64,000 nucleotides of DNA from Dialister sp900541485 (GCA_965119665.1 OZ221974.1:1302001-1366000), one strand, 5' to 3'. Positions 51,022-59,556 are shown, counted from the stretch's first letter. Notes: generated from the sequence alone by a model not told the origin. Program-made: numbers and translations.

Positions 51022-51246
51022 ATGATGAGTATGCTGCCAAATTACATCTTTGCTTTTATATTTACAGTATTTCTTGTTTATAGTTTTATAAATATAAAAG
51101 TAAAAAAGGCTAAGGTGAGTCATGGATGTCTTTACGGCATAGGGATTCTTGTTGCCATATTGTTACTCGGAATGTCTATTTACGGGATAATATTTAGCAT
51201 TCCGTTAGGACAAGTACAGATACTCATAGAGAACAGTTTTAAATAA
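51022..51246 (+). CDS. Small two-helix membrane protein, unknown function
   Basis: A 74-residue protein with two hydrophobic segments (about residues 8-26 and 39-62) joined by a basic loop (KVKKAKVSHG). Starts ten bases after the preceding stop with a weak AAAGGTAATG RBS. Likely cotranscribed with 50487-51011. No family assigned. Confidence 0.55.
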   Translation: MMSMLPNYIFAFIFTVFLVYSFINIKVKKAKVSHGCLYGIGILVAILLLGMSIYGIIFSIPLGQVQILIENSFK

Positions 51247-51329
51247 AGAAATATAGATTTGAGAAACGGTAGATCGAAAGGTTTACTGTTTTTTATTTGC
51301 GCAAAATCAGAAAGAGAGGAAAACAGAGA

Positions 51330-51509
51330 ATGAACAATATAAAAGGTTTCCGGAATGATTTACTGCATTGAGGGATTGAATTTTGGTCATCACAGGAATA
51401 TACAGAATGAATCAATGAAGTGTTCGCTAATATGGTAATAAAACCACATTCCAAATGTATCTTTAAATCATCTGACAATCAAATAGAAACCATAAAAAAA
51501 GAGAAATAG
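51330..51509 (+). pseudogene. Small broken gene with two in-frame TGA codons
   Basis: Preceded by AGAGAGGA, ATG 51330 opens a 59-codon frame that is interrupted only by TGA at 51369 and 51438 and ends at TAG 51507. The pieces read MNNIKGFRNDLLH, GIEFWSSQEYTE and INEVFANMVIKPHSKCIFK. Both TGA codons are one change from TGG, and Trp would fit both places. Most likely a decayed gene of the mobile region. Confidence 0.4.
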
Positions 51510-51530
51510 TATTGCTATTTCTCTTTTTTT
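51494..51530. terminator. Bidirectional terminator before the second TonB receptor gene
   Basis: Perfect 16-bp stem (51494-51509/51515-51530) with a five-base loop and A/T runs at each end; serves the minus-strand receptor gene and any plus-strand transcript. Confidence 0.85.
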
Positions 51531-51555
51531 GTAATGTCAGGAATATTTAGAGAAC

Positions 51556-53745
51556 TTACCATTCGTAGGAATAGGTGAGTATTACACTGCGTCGGTCACC
51601 TACGAAGCCTTGGGGAATGCCTTGGTTATCCCGGACGGCGGTGTAGTAGTGGGTGTCGAGCATGTTTTTTATGTCCATTCGTATTGTGTGGTCTTTTGTG
51701 CGGTAGCGCAGGGAGGCATCGATGAGTAGGGCGGGTTTGATGCTATAGGGGGATAACGGATTTTTTTCGATTTTGTCGGTCCAGCGTTTTCCGAGAAAGC
51801 GGAGACCGATGCCGCCGTTCCATCTTGCGTGTTCCCGGTCTTCCGTTTCGGTATCGAGCCAGAGGGAGAAAGAGTGTTTCGGAACACCGCCGATATAAAT
51901 GGAGGAAATTCCTTTCTTGAGTCCTTTATATTTTGTATCCGTGTAAGCGTAACCGAATGTCATTTCCAAGTTTTTGTTGAGTTCTCCGTGAATTTCCAAT
52001 TCGCCGCCTTTAGAAATCATTTGGTCGACGGTGGTGTATACGGGAAATGGATAGGGGTGTTTCGGGTGAAGAATTTCTATCGGGTAATTACGCTTATCTA
52101 TATGAAAGAGGGCAAGGGATGCGTGTAAGTGCCGGTAGGGACTTTCATACTTGATTCCTATTTCGTTCTGTACACCTGTGGTGGGACCTACCATGTGCAG
52201 GTTTTCATCGTATTTGTCATTGTTGGGCGTGAAAGAGGTGGCGTGATTGATGAAACTGTGCCAGCCTTTGCCGTGGTCATAGGAAATACCGGTCTGCCAT
52301 GTATTCGCCTTGGAAGACACTTTGGCTTCTTCATTGCTCGTTGTATATTTTGTATGCCGCATGCCTATGTTCCAACTTACTTTTCCGTATTCATAGACAT
52401 TTTGGAGATACAGAGCATTTTCCCGGGAGGTGGCACTTCTGCTCATATCAAAGAGCCAGTTCGTTTTGTCATCAATCGTTCCGGGGGAAGTATTTCCTTT
52501 GAAAATATCTTCTAAATTCCATTTTGGGAGATTCGCATATTTCAAGTAGCTGTCCCATGACTGACGGTGACTGTCGAAACCTATCATCAGGTGGTTATGA
52601 TGATTTTCATTTTCCCAGTCACGGTAGAAATAGCTGTCGATACTGAATGCATCGGCATGCATGGTGGTGTCAAGGAAATCTCGTGCAAAGTGAGGGGGAA
52701 TATATTTTTGTCCGATTTGTTTAAGCGGACGGTATTGAATGCCTGTCGATTTAAATCTTGCATTTGTGTCCGTGTAAGCTAAATTTTGGTGAAAAGCCCA
52801 GCTGTTCTTAAGTTTTTGTTCCCACTGGTATCCGATATAACGGTTTGTGATTTGAAATCCCTCAACACCGGGCACGCCCCAGAAGAGATCGGACGGTATC
52901 TTGAAAATAGGGTGATCCGGCGCTTCTGAATATATACCGGCGCGTTCACGGAGGGGGAGATCGCTCCCGTGAACGGTGTCTTTTTGCCAGTAAGCGAAGA
53001 TGTCAATCTGTGTTTTGTTTCCCTTTTCCCAATGGTAGGCAGGGGCGATATACAGGCGTTCCGTATCACTTTGTCTGATGGGAAGGTCATAGCGGCGGTG
53101 CACGCCGTTCAGACGAAAGGCGGAGTGGTCGGATAATTTTCTATTCACATCAAAGGAAAGCCCTTTTTTATTTTTTGTGCCGACCTCAATTTCAGTTTTG
53201 TTGCTGTTGTCGAGTTCCGCCCGTTTCAGCTGCAAATCAATGGAGCCACCGGGAGAGGCGGAACCGTGATGGACGGAAGAAGAGCCTTTGACGATAGTGA
53301 CGGATTCCAGACCTTTCATTTCAGGACTGTACAGGGTAGTCATATCGGGAGCAAATTTTGTGTGTCTGTCGTTGTGACCGAACATTTTCATGCCGTTCAG
53401 ATTGACAGAGGTATGATCGACTTCGAAACCGCGAATTGTGCTGTTGTTGAACAGTGCTTCATCAGTGATACTTCCGATGACACCGGCGGTATAGTTTAAG
53501 GTGTCTTTCAAGGACTCCACTTTTCTTTTTTCCATATCTTTTTCATTGATAACGGTATATGAGAACGGTATATTTTCTGCTTTATCTCCATATTTGGACA
53601 CGTTGTACCGGTATCGTAATCCTTTCACTACGACCTCACCAAGCGTAAAAATGCAATCGTTCGTATTCATGGAAGCGGAAGCAGTTCCTGAAAAATTCAT
53701 CGCCCATATGACTATGGCTGCGGCGAGGTATTTCTTATGATGCAT
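51556..53745 (-). CDS. TonB-dependent siderophore receptor
   Basis: A 729-residue receptor with a Sec signal peptide (cleavage near ASA, residue 24), plug domain (GEVVVKGLRYRYN, VESLKDTLNYTAGV, TIRGFEVDHTSVNLNGM, VTIVKGSSSVHHGSASPGGSIDL) and a 22-strand barrel ending in a terminal Trp (ILTYSYEW). The length and plug pattern match ferric siderophore receptors (FhuA/FpvA-like). Base composition matches the host rather than the adjacent mobile region. AAGGAG RBS. No transporter genes adjoin; the importer at 3329-7199 could handle its cargo. Confidence 0.92.
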   Translation of the reverse strand: MHHKKYLAAAIVIWAMNFSGTASASMNTNDCIFTLGEVVVKGLRYRYNVSKYGDKAENIPFSYTVINEKDMEKRKVESLKDTLNYTAGVIGSITDEALFNNSTIRGFEVDHTSVNLNGMKMFGHNDRHTKFAPDMTTLYSPEMKGLESVTIVKGSSSVHHGSASPGGSIDLQLKRAELDNSNKTEIEVGTKNKKGLSFDVNRKLSDHSAFRLNGVHRRYDLPIRQSDTERLYIAPAYHWEKGNKTQIDIFAYWQKDTVHGSDLPLRERAGIYSEAPDHPIFKIPSDLFWGVPGVEGFQITNRYIGYQWEQKLKNSWAFHQNLAYTDTNARFKSTGIQYRPLKQIGQKYIPPHFARDFLDTTMHADAFSIDSYFYRDWENENHHNHLMIGFDSHRQSWDSYLKYANLPKWNLEDIFKGNTSPGTIDDKTNWLFDMSRSATSRENALYLQNVYEYGKVSWNIGMRHTKYTTSNEEAKVSSKANTWQTGISYDHGKGWHSFINHATSFTPNNDKYDENLHMVGPTTGVQNEIGIKYESPYRHLHASLALFHIDKRNYPIEILHPKHPYPFPVYTTVDQMISKGGELEIHGELNKNLEMTFGYAYTDTKYKGLKKGISSIYIGGVPKHSFSLWLDTETEDREHARWNGGIGLRFLGKRWTDKIEKNPLSPYSIKPALLIDASLRYRTKDHTIRMDIKNMLDTHYYTAVRDNQGIPQGFVGDRRSVILTYSYEW

Positions 53746-53910
53746 ACATAAACTCCTTTTTCTTAATTTGCGATTTATTTGCGTATTTTTCTATCATAAT
53801 CATTTGGTTTTTACAAATCAATCTTATAAGTAAAGTCGGAATCAAAAATAATTATTCGGTTACTTAAATAAAAAAACGACAAATTCTTTGTATGGAGAGA
53901 ATTGTCGTTT
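53746..53910 (-). promoter_or_regulatory. Upstream region of the second TonB receptor gene
   Basis: Contains an AT-rich stretch with TATCATAATCATTTGG (53792-53807), partly Fur-like, and a strong hairpin AAACGACAAATTCT/AGAATTGTCGTTT (53874-53910, one bulge). Iron control is expected for such a receptor but the site is not convincing. Confidence 0.4.
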
Positions 53911-53952
53911 GTATTTGGAGATGAGGAGAAAAAGCAAATAGAGAGTTGCAAA

Positions 53953-53986
53953 AAAATGGAGCTTTCTAAAAAGAAAACTCCATTTT
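53953..53986 (-). terminator. Terminator of the HD-domain gene
   Basis: AAAATGGAG/CTCCATTTT perfect stem with a 16-base loop; T run on the minus strand. Confidence 0.75.
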
Positions 53987-53996
53987 AGGCTTGTCT

Positions 53997-54563
53997 TTAT
54001 TTTTCTAAGCCTAATTCTTTTTTGTAACGGGTCATGCCGTCTATGCAGAGCTGCATGACTGTACCGGGGTCGAGGCCGATCATTTGAAAGCCTTGTTTGA
54101 TGACTTCTCTGTTACAGCCGGCGGCGAAACTTTTGTCTTTGAATTTCTTTTTCAGCCCTTTGAGTTCCATGCCGTCTATGCCTTCGGGGCGCATGAGGGC
54201 GTAAGCCATGATGACGCCGGTGAGTTCATCGACGGTGTAGAGGCTTTTTTCCATGTTTGTTGACGGTTCGAATTCATCGGTGCAAAGGCCCCAGCCGTGG
54301 GAAATAATAGCACGGATATCTTCTTCGCCTACTCCTTCGGGTTCCAAAAGTTCGCTGACGTGATGACAGTGCTCATCCGGGTATTTCTCATAGTCCACGT
54401 CATGAAGATAGCCGATCGCTTCCCAATGGTCACGGTCTTCCCGGTAATAATCTGCCATAGCACCCATAGCGGCACTGACGGCTTGGGCGTGGGTGATAAG
54501 GTGCGGTTCGGTGGTGTGTTTTTTCAGGATTTCTTTTGCTTTTTCCAGATTGAGTTTGCTCAT
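53997..54563 (-). CDS. HD-domain protein (HDIG-like hydrolase)
   Basis: A 188-residue HD-domain protein. Metal-binding residues: His in HLITHAQAV (first H), the HD pair in IGYLHDVDYEKYPDEHCHH, and a later Asp in TVDELTGVIMAYALMRPEG. The family includes phosphohydrolases of nucleotides; this stand-alone small form is common in anaerobes but its substrate is unknown. GAGGTCACC (AAGGAGGTC) RBS. Divergent from the sirtuin gene. Confidence 0.82.
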   Translation of the reverse strand: MSKLNLEKAKEILKKHTTEPHLITHAQAVSAAMGAMADYYREDRDHWEAIGYLHDVDYEKYPDEHCHHVSELLEPEGVGEEDIRAIISHGWGLCTDEFEPSTNMEKSLYTVDELTGVIMAYALMRPEGIDGMELKGLKKKFKDKSFAAGCNREVIKQGFQMIGLDPGTVMQLCIDGMTRYKKELGLEK

Positions 54564-54670
54564 GGTGACCTCCTTTGTTTTATCAAATGGTAGTGTGATT
54601 TCCGTTCTTTGTCAAATGACGGCGTTTTATAGTAAGATAAAAGAAAAACGGTGTAGAAAGGAGATTTCTG

Positions 54671-55426
54671 ATGACAGCGACAGAACAGTTTGCGGAGATG
54701 TTGAAAAAGCACAACAGAATTGTTTTCTTCGGCGGTGCCGGTGTTTCTACGGAGTCGGATATTCCCGATTTCCGTGGGAAAGACGGTTTGTACAATCAAA
54801 AGAATGATTTGCCCTGGTCACCGGAGGAGATGCTTTCTCATCATTTTTATGTGGAGCATCCGACGGAATTTTTCACTCTTTACAAAGAACGGGAAGGCAT
54901 GATGCTTGAGGCGCGGCCGAACCGGGCTCATTATGCATTGGCCGATTTGGAAAAAATGGGAAAGCTTTCGGGGATTGTGACGCAGAATATTGACGGGCTT
55001 CACCAGAAAGCAGGGAGCCGGAATGTTATGGAGCTTCACGGTTCCATTTTGAGAAATATTTGCCAGAAGTGCGGGAAAATGGTGGGTATGGAGGAGTTTA
55101 TCCGTCTGTGCCGGCCGATTCCTTATTGTCCCGATTGCGGGGGCGTATTGAAGCCGGATGTGGTTCTCTATGAGGAGCCGCTTGATTCGAATACGATTGA
55201 TGATGCGATTCATGAAATATCCCGGGCGGATATGCTGATTATCGGGGGAACGAGTCTTGTGGTGTATCCGGCAGCGGGATTTGTGAATTATTTCCGCGGC
55301 GATGCTCTTGTCATGATCAATAAGGATGCAACGAATCAGGACGGACGGTGCGATTTGGTATTCCGTGAGAGTGTGGGTCAGGTTCTTGAGGAGGGTGTCA
55401 GACTTTTGAAGGACAGCATGGAGTAA
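54671..55426 (+). CDS. cobB: NAD-dependent protein deacylase (sirtuin)
   Basis: A 251-residue class of CobB/Sir2 enzyme: NAD-binding GGAGVSTESDIPDFRG (residues 16-31), catalytic TQNIDGLHQKAGS with the His in ELHGS, and the four zinc cysteines (CQKCGK and CPDCGG). It removes acyl groups from lysine using NAD. A consensus promoter and structured RNA follow the gene, so it is monocistronic. AAAGGAG RBS. Confidence 0.95.
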   Translation: MTATEQFAEMLKKHNRIVFFGGAGVSTESDIPDFRGKDGLYNQKNDLPWSPEEMLSHHFYVEHPTEFFTLYKEREGMMLEARPNRAHYALADLEKMGKLSGIVTQNIDGLHQKAGSRNVMELHGSILRNICQKCGKMVGMEEFIRLCRPIPYCPDCGGVLKPDVVLYEEPLDSNTIDDAIHEISRADMLIIGGTSLVVYPAAGFVNYFRGDALVMINKDATNQDGRCDLVFRESVGQVLEEGVRLLKDSME

Positions 55427-55457
55427 TTTCTTTGTCAGGAAACATCTTTTACTTGAA

Positions 55458-55486
55458 TTGACTGTATATCGAAAAAATTTTATAAT
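55458..55486 (+). promoter_or_regulatory. Consensus promoter of the structured RNA
   Basis: TTGACT (55458-55463), exact 17-base spacer, TATAAT (55481-55486). Transcription would start near 55493, at the edge of the RNA's closing stem. Confidence 0.85.
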
Positions 55487-55500
55487 ATAAAATAAGCATT

Positions 55501-55697
55501 AACAGGTCTGTGGTTGAAAGTCGATGCCAGTCGCAGGCGAAGCGATCCACTTAAGATGTTCTAAAGGACATTGAGCATGGTGCGGCTTAGAAGTAAGTCC
55601 TGCCGAGAAAATCGAGAGGATGAGTAGTGAGAGGAATATCACCGGGTAGCGAAAATTCCAGCAGGCGGGTGTGGGGTCAAAAACCAGGTCAGCTGTT
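55501..55697 (+). ncRNA. Structured RNA of unknown class (about 197 nt)
   Basis: No coding potential, purine-rich in places and dense in GNRA-like and GAA motifs. A closing stem is visible: AACAG (55501-55505) with CTGTT (55693-55697), and TGGTT (55511-55515) with AACCA (55682-55686). The segment GGGTGTGGGGTCAAAAACCAGGTCAG is close to the 3' side. It begins at a consensus promoter and precedes the T-box with no terminator between. Size and style recall the raiA-type conserved RNAs of Firmicutes; I cannot confirm the family by eye. Confidence 0.6.
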
Positions 55698-55729
55698 TGT
55701 GCTTACCAATTTAAAAGAAAAGCAATGAC

Positions 55730-55950
55730 CAAAAGAAGTAAGCATAGTCTGTTTCTAAAGAGAGGACGGCGGCGGTGGAAGTCGTCTGTAACGGATATGG
55801 TGAAATGCCTTTGTGAGCCGGAGAGGGGAAGGAGTTTTCTCTTGTATCCTCTTTCGTGAATCTGCGTTAAGATAGGTGCGGCGTTTTTGCCGGCAGAGTG
55901 GAATTACGGGCCACCGTCTCTGTGAGGCGGCGGCTTTTTATTTGTATTTT
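55730..55950 (+). promoter_or_regulatory. Cysteine T-box riboswitch of cysS
   Basis: Stem I starts near AATGACCAAAAGAAGTAAGC (the AG-bulge region), with apical GGACGGCGGCGGTGGAAGTC and the specifier loop GAAATGCC carrying TGC (Cys codon, 55806-55808). The T-box is AGAGTGGAATTACGGGCC (55895-55912); its TGGA can pair with the UCCA end of tRNA-Cys. The competing terminator is GCCACCGTCTC-TGT-GAGGCGGCGGC followed by TTTTT (to about 55940). Uncharged tRNA-Cys would favour read-through into cysS. Confidence 0.88.
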
Positions 55951-55960
55951 GGAGGAAAAT

Positions 55961-57406
55961 ATGGAAGATATCAGGGTGTATAATACGCTGACCGGAGAGA
56001 AAAGTGTTTTCAAGCCGGTGACACCGGGCGAGGTGAAAATTTATGTCTGCGGGGTGACGCCTTATAATCATCCCCATATCGGAAATGCCCGTCCTGCCGT
56101 AACTTGGGATGTTATCCGCCGGTATTTGGAGCATATCGGGTACAAGGTGACTTTTGTACAGAATTTTACCGATGTGGACGATAAAATCATCAACAAAGCA
56201 AATGCGGAAGGAACGGACTGGAAAACGATTTCCGACCGCTATATCGATGCGTATTTCAAAGTCATGGATGCCATGCATGTGAGACGCGCTGATGTGTATC
56301 CCCGTGTATCCGACCATATGCAGGATATTATCGATATGGTCAGTATGCTGATAGAAAAGGGGCATGCATATGTGCTGGGCGGTGACGTGTATTATGATAT
56401 TTCCACGTTTGACCGTTACGGAGAGTTGTCAGGCAGGAAAACAGATGACATGCTGGCCGGTGCGAGAATTGAAGTGAATGAAGGGAAGAAAAATCCCGGA
56501 GATTTTGCTCTTTGGAAAGCGGCAAAGCCGGGTGAACCCTTCTGGGAAAGCCCGTGGGGAAAAGGACGTCCCGGTTGGCATATCGAATGCTCTGCCATGT
56601 CTGTCCATTATCTGGGAAAGACTTTTGATTTCCATGGCGGCGGCAGTGATCTTATCTTTCCGCATCATGAGAATGAAATTGCCCAGACCGAGGGCTGCAC
56701 GGATTGCAAATTTGTCAATTACTGGCTGCACAACGGATTTATTACCATCAATTCCGAAAAAATGAGTAAGTCGCTGAATAATTTCTTCCTTGCTAAGGAT
56801 GTGCTGGAGTCTTATTCGGGAGATGCGCTCCGCTATTTCCTGCTGTCCGTTCATTACAGGAATCCTCTCGATTACTCGAAGGACCGTTTGGACGAGGCGG
56901 AAAAGAATATGGAACGGTTAACGGAAGTTATCCGCCGTATCAAAGAGTTAAAAGAAAAACAGGGGGACGAAAAGACCGAGGAATCCCGTGTACTTTCGGA
57001 AGCGGCGGAAACGGCACTCCGCGTTTTCCATGAAGCGATGGACGATGATTTTAATACCGGTCTTGCTACGGGAGCGATGTTCGATTTGGCTAAGGCCATC
57101 AATATTTACGGAGCTGCTGTGGACGGCGGACTTGCAACGGATGAGGAAGCGGTAACGAAAGCTTACGACGCTTTGAAAACGATTACCGATGTTTTGGGAA
57201 TTCTGGAAACGGCATGGAAAAAGCAGACCGTGGCAGATGATACTTCTTATAATGAACTGATGGGCGTGATTCTTGCGGTCCGCCAGGAAGTAAGAAAGGA
57301 AAAATTGTATCATATTTCCGATCAGATTCGCGATAAATTAGGGGAAATCGGAATTGTAATCGAGGATACCCCGACGGGAGCAAGGTGGAAAAAGCGTGGA
57401 GTTTAA
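55961..57406 (+). CDS. cysS: Cysteinyl-tRNA synthetase
   Basis: A 481-residue class Ia synthetase: YVCGVTPYNHPHIGNAR with the zinc Cys and HIGN, the zinc/His region GGGSDLIFPHHENEIAQTE, and KMSKS in SEKMSKSLNNFF. The anticodon-binding helical region follows. ATG at 55961 behind TTGGAGGAAA; an in-frame codon at 55898 lies inside the T-box terminator. First gene of a seven-gene run under Cys T-box control. Confidence 0.97.
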   Translation: MEDIRVYNTLTGEKSVFKPVTPGEVKIYVCGVTPYNHPHIGNARPAVTWDVIRRYLEHIGYKVTFVQNFTDVDDKIINKANAEGTDWKTISDRYIDAYFKVMDAMHVRRADVYPRVSDHMQDIIDMVSMLIEKGHAYVLGGDVYYDISTFDRYGELSGRKTDDMLAGARIEVNEGKKNPGDFALWKAAKPGEPFWESPWGKGRPGWHIECSAMSVHYLGKTFDFHGGGSDLIFPHHENEIAQTEGCTDCKFVNYWLHNGFITINSEKMSKSLNNFFLAKDVLESYSGDALRYFLLSVHYRNPLDYSKDRLDEAEKNMERLTEVIRRIKELKEKQGDEKTEESRVLSEAAETALRVFHEAMDDDFNTGLATGAMFDLAKAINIYGAAVDGGLATDEEAVTKAYDALKTITDVLGILETAWKKQTVADDTSYNELMGVILAVRQEVRKEKLYHISDQIRDKLGEIGIVIEDTPTGARWKKRGV

Positions 57407-57863
57407 GCGTGTTGTTTTTTTAAAGAAACAAATGGCTCACAAGGTGGGCGGTGAGGAAAAGGAGCTGTCCGAGCAGGAAGTTTTTGCGGCGGATGCCCTC
57501 ACTCTTGCCTATATGGGTGATGTGTGCTGGTCATTTTTTATCAGGGAAAAGCTTATCGGTACGGGTATTTACAATGTACAGATTTTAAACAGTCTTTCTT
57601 CGGAAATGGTGTCTGCCCGTTGGCAAAGCCGCATTCTTTATGAAATCCGTGAACTTTTATCGGATCGGGAATTGAAGGTATGCAAGAGGGCAAGAAATAC
57701 CAGTTCGACAGTACCGAAGAGTGCGACGGTGGAAGAGTACAGAGAGTCCACGGCTTTTGAAGGACTTCTCGGCTATTTGTACCTGTCCCGCCAACAGGAA
57801 CGTCTTGATTTCCTGATGAACCGGTCACTGATGTATTTGGCAAGGGAGTTTAAGGATGTATGA
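57396..57863 (+). CDS. mrnC: Mini-ribonuclease 3
   Basis: A 155-residue RNase III catalytic domain without a dsRNA-binding domain. Motif ALTLAYMGDVCWSFFIREKL has the catalytic Asp, and EYRESTAFEGLLGYLYL has the second Glu set. It matures 23S rRNA in Firmicutes. GTG start at 57396 overlaps the cysS stop by 11 bases; cysS-mrnC-rlmB order is conserved. Confidence 0.93.
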   Translation: MEFKRVVFLKKQMAHKVGGEEKELSEQEVFAADALTLAYMGDVCWSFFIREKLIGTGIYNVQILNSLSSEMVSARWQSRILYEIRELLSDRELKVCKRARNTSSTVPKSATVEEYRESTAFEGLLGYLYLSRQQERLDFLMNRSLMYLAREFKDV

Positions 57864-58695
57864 CCGAAAGCACGGACGAAATAAAAAAGAACCGGGAACG
57901 GTAAAACGGGAAAGGCAGGACCGCAAAATGAAGTCCCGCAGGTCTGTTTTTCCCGGCAGGGAAACTGCGGAGAGGGAAGATTTTCTTATCGGCGGACGAA
58001 ACAGTGTTGCCGAATCGCTCCGGGCCGGACAGGTGAAGAAAATTTTTGTCAAGGCGGGGAAAAAAGACGGCCGTCTTGAGGAGTTGGTACATCAAGCGGC
58101 AGAGAGCGGAATTACCGTCACCGAAGTAGAAGAGGATGCACTTTCGGAAATGACCGGCGGAATCCGTCATCAAGGTATTGCGGCAGCTCTCAGGCCCTAT
58201 GAATATGCCGATTTGGATACGGTTTTGGCAGAGGTAAAAGAGGAGAATCCGATTCTCATTCTGCTGGATGGGATAGAAGATGTAAGAAATCTGGGAGCGA
58301 TTGTCCGCAGTGCGGAATGCGGCGGTGCGGCGGCAGTTCTCCTGCCCAAACATAAAAGCTCGCCTGTCACGGCAGCGGCTATGAAAACGGCGGCCGGTGC
58401 CTTTGCGTATCTTCCGGTATGCCAGACGGGAAATATCCGACAAACCCTGGAGTCACTCAAAAAAAGAGGTTTCTGGGTAGTCGCGGCAGACATGGACGGT
58501 GACGTTCTCTATGAATCCGATTTAAAGAGACCGCTTGTGATAGTCATGGGAGCGGAGGGGAAAGGAATCAGTTCTTTAACGAAAAAAATCTGTGATTTCT
58601 CGGTCCGTATTCCGATGAAAGGGAAAGTATCGTCTTTGAATGTTTCGGTGGCGGCGGCACTTATTTTATACGAAGCTGTCCGTCAGAGGAGCTGA
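57856..58695 (+). CDS. rlmB: 23S rRNA (guanosine-2'-O-)-methyltransferase, RlmB/TrmH family
   Basis: A 279-residue SPOUT methyltransferase with a basic ~35-residue N-terminal extension, a substrate-binding domain (residues 45-120, EDFLIGGRNSVAESL) and the knotted domain with GIEDVRNLGAIVRSAE, VMGAEGKGIS and IPMKGKVSSLNVSVAAAL. It is predicted to methylate G2251 of 23S rRNA. It overlaps mrnC by 8 bases. Confidence 0.92.
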   Translation: MYDRKHGRNKKEPGTVKRERQDRKMKSRRSVFPGRETAEREDFLIGGRNSVAESLRAGQVKKIFVKAGKKDGRLEELVHQAAESGITVTEVEEDALSEMTGGIRHQGIAAALRPYEYADLDTVLAEVKEENPILILLDGIEDVRNLGAIVRSAECGGAAAVLLPKHKSSPVTAAAMKTAAGAFAYLPVCQTGNIRQTLESLKKRGFWVVAADMDGDVLYESDLKRPLVIVMGAEGKGISSLTKKICDFSVRIPMKGKVSSLNVSVAAALILYEAVRQRS

Positions 58696-58696
58696 T

Positions 58697-59203
58697 ATGC
58701 GGGATTTATATCTGATTGACGGCTATAATGTCATTTTTTGGCTTCCCCATGAATTTGACAGGACCGATTTGGAATCGAGTCGTAAAAAATTGATTGACCT
58801 GATGCAGGACTACGGGGCACATAATCATGTGGAAGTCATTGTTGTTTTTGACGGGCAAAGCCGGTCGATGAAAGAAAAAGTGGAAACGGTATCTCCTTTT
58901 TTCCATGTGGTGTATACGCCGAGCCGTATGACGGCCGACAGCTACATTGAAAGAGAATCTTACCGCAGAAAAGACGAGTACCGTGCCATTTTTGTCGTCA
59001 CCTCCGACGGGGCGGAACAAAACCAGATTCTCGGGCACGGAGCGTACAGAATGGCCGTGGCGGATTTGGTCCGTTCGTGGAATGAGGACAAGAAAGTACA
59101 ATCTGCATTTATACAAAATAACAACAGAACAAATCTGCGGAGTGAGATCGGAAGAAGTATTCCCGAAACGGTACAGGAAAAGCTGGAACGGCTTCGCCGG
59201 TAA
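58697..59203 (+). CDS. NYN-domain endoribonuclease, YacP/Rae1 type
   Basis: A 168-residue NYN (PIN-like) protein: LIDGYNVIFW, VVFDGQSRSMK and SYIERESYR carry the acidic residues of the active site. Rae1 of Bacillus subtilis cuts mRNA in the ribosomal A site. The gene follows rlmB by one base and lies in the same cluster as in B. subtilis. ATG at 58697 with AGAGGAGC; an upstream codon at 58640 is inside rlmB. Confidence 0.88.
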   Translation: MRDLYLIDGYNVIFWLPHEFDRTDLESSRKKLIDLMQDYGAHNHVEVIVVFDGQSRSMKEKVETVSPFFHVVYTPSRMTADSYIERESYRRKDEYRAIFVVTSDGAEQNQILGHGAYRMAVADLVRSWNEDKKVQSAFIQNNNRTNLRSEIGRSIPETVQEKLERLRR

Positions 59204-59310
59204 AAATTCATTGATTTGAGTTGACCGGATACGGCGGTTGTTATATACTATTGATTGATATTAAGCGTTTTAAATTTCTGTATCTTTCGGGATACGTGGG
59301 AGGATGTACA

Positions 59311-59547
59311 GTGAAATATGCATTAATCGGAATCACTATGGTAGTCGCTTTATTTTTAATTGTTGTTATTGTGGCACAGGAATCAAAACAGCCCGGAATG
59401 GGAAGTGCTATCGGCGGCGGTGCGGAAGGTATGATGGGCGGTAAGACCCGCGGGAAAGATGCAGTCCTTTCTAAATTTACCGTTGTGTTCGGTATCATCT
59501 TTGCCGTATTATGTCTTGTGCTGGGACGATATATGAATACATTTTAA
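59311..59547 (+). CDS. secG: Preprotein translocase subunit SecG
   Basis: A 78-residue SecG with two membrane helices separated by a Gly-rich loop (MGSAIGGGAEGMMGGKTRG). GTG start at 59311 behind GGGAGGAT; earlier in-frame codons would add residues over the intergenic region. Order secG-rnr-smpB is common in Firmicutes. Confidence 0.93.
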   Translation: MKYALIGITMVVALFLIVVIVAQESKQPGMGSAIGGGAEGMMGGKTRGKDAVLSKFTVVFGIIFAVLCLVLGRYMNTF

Positions 59548-59556
59548 AATCTTTAA

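Noticed and set aside
51369..51440. TGA read as tryptophan (recoding)
   Set aside because: TGA is a normal stop codon for several intact genes in the window; seen only in one small broken frame.
53792..53807. Fur box before the siderophore receptor gene
   Set aside because: Only part of the 19-bp consensus matches; AT-rich DNA gives such matches by chance.
55671..55859. 62-codon open frame inside the cysS leader
   Set aside because: Lies across the structured RNA and T-box stem I; no RBS or family.
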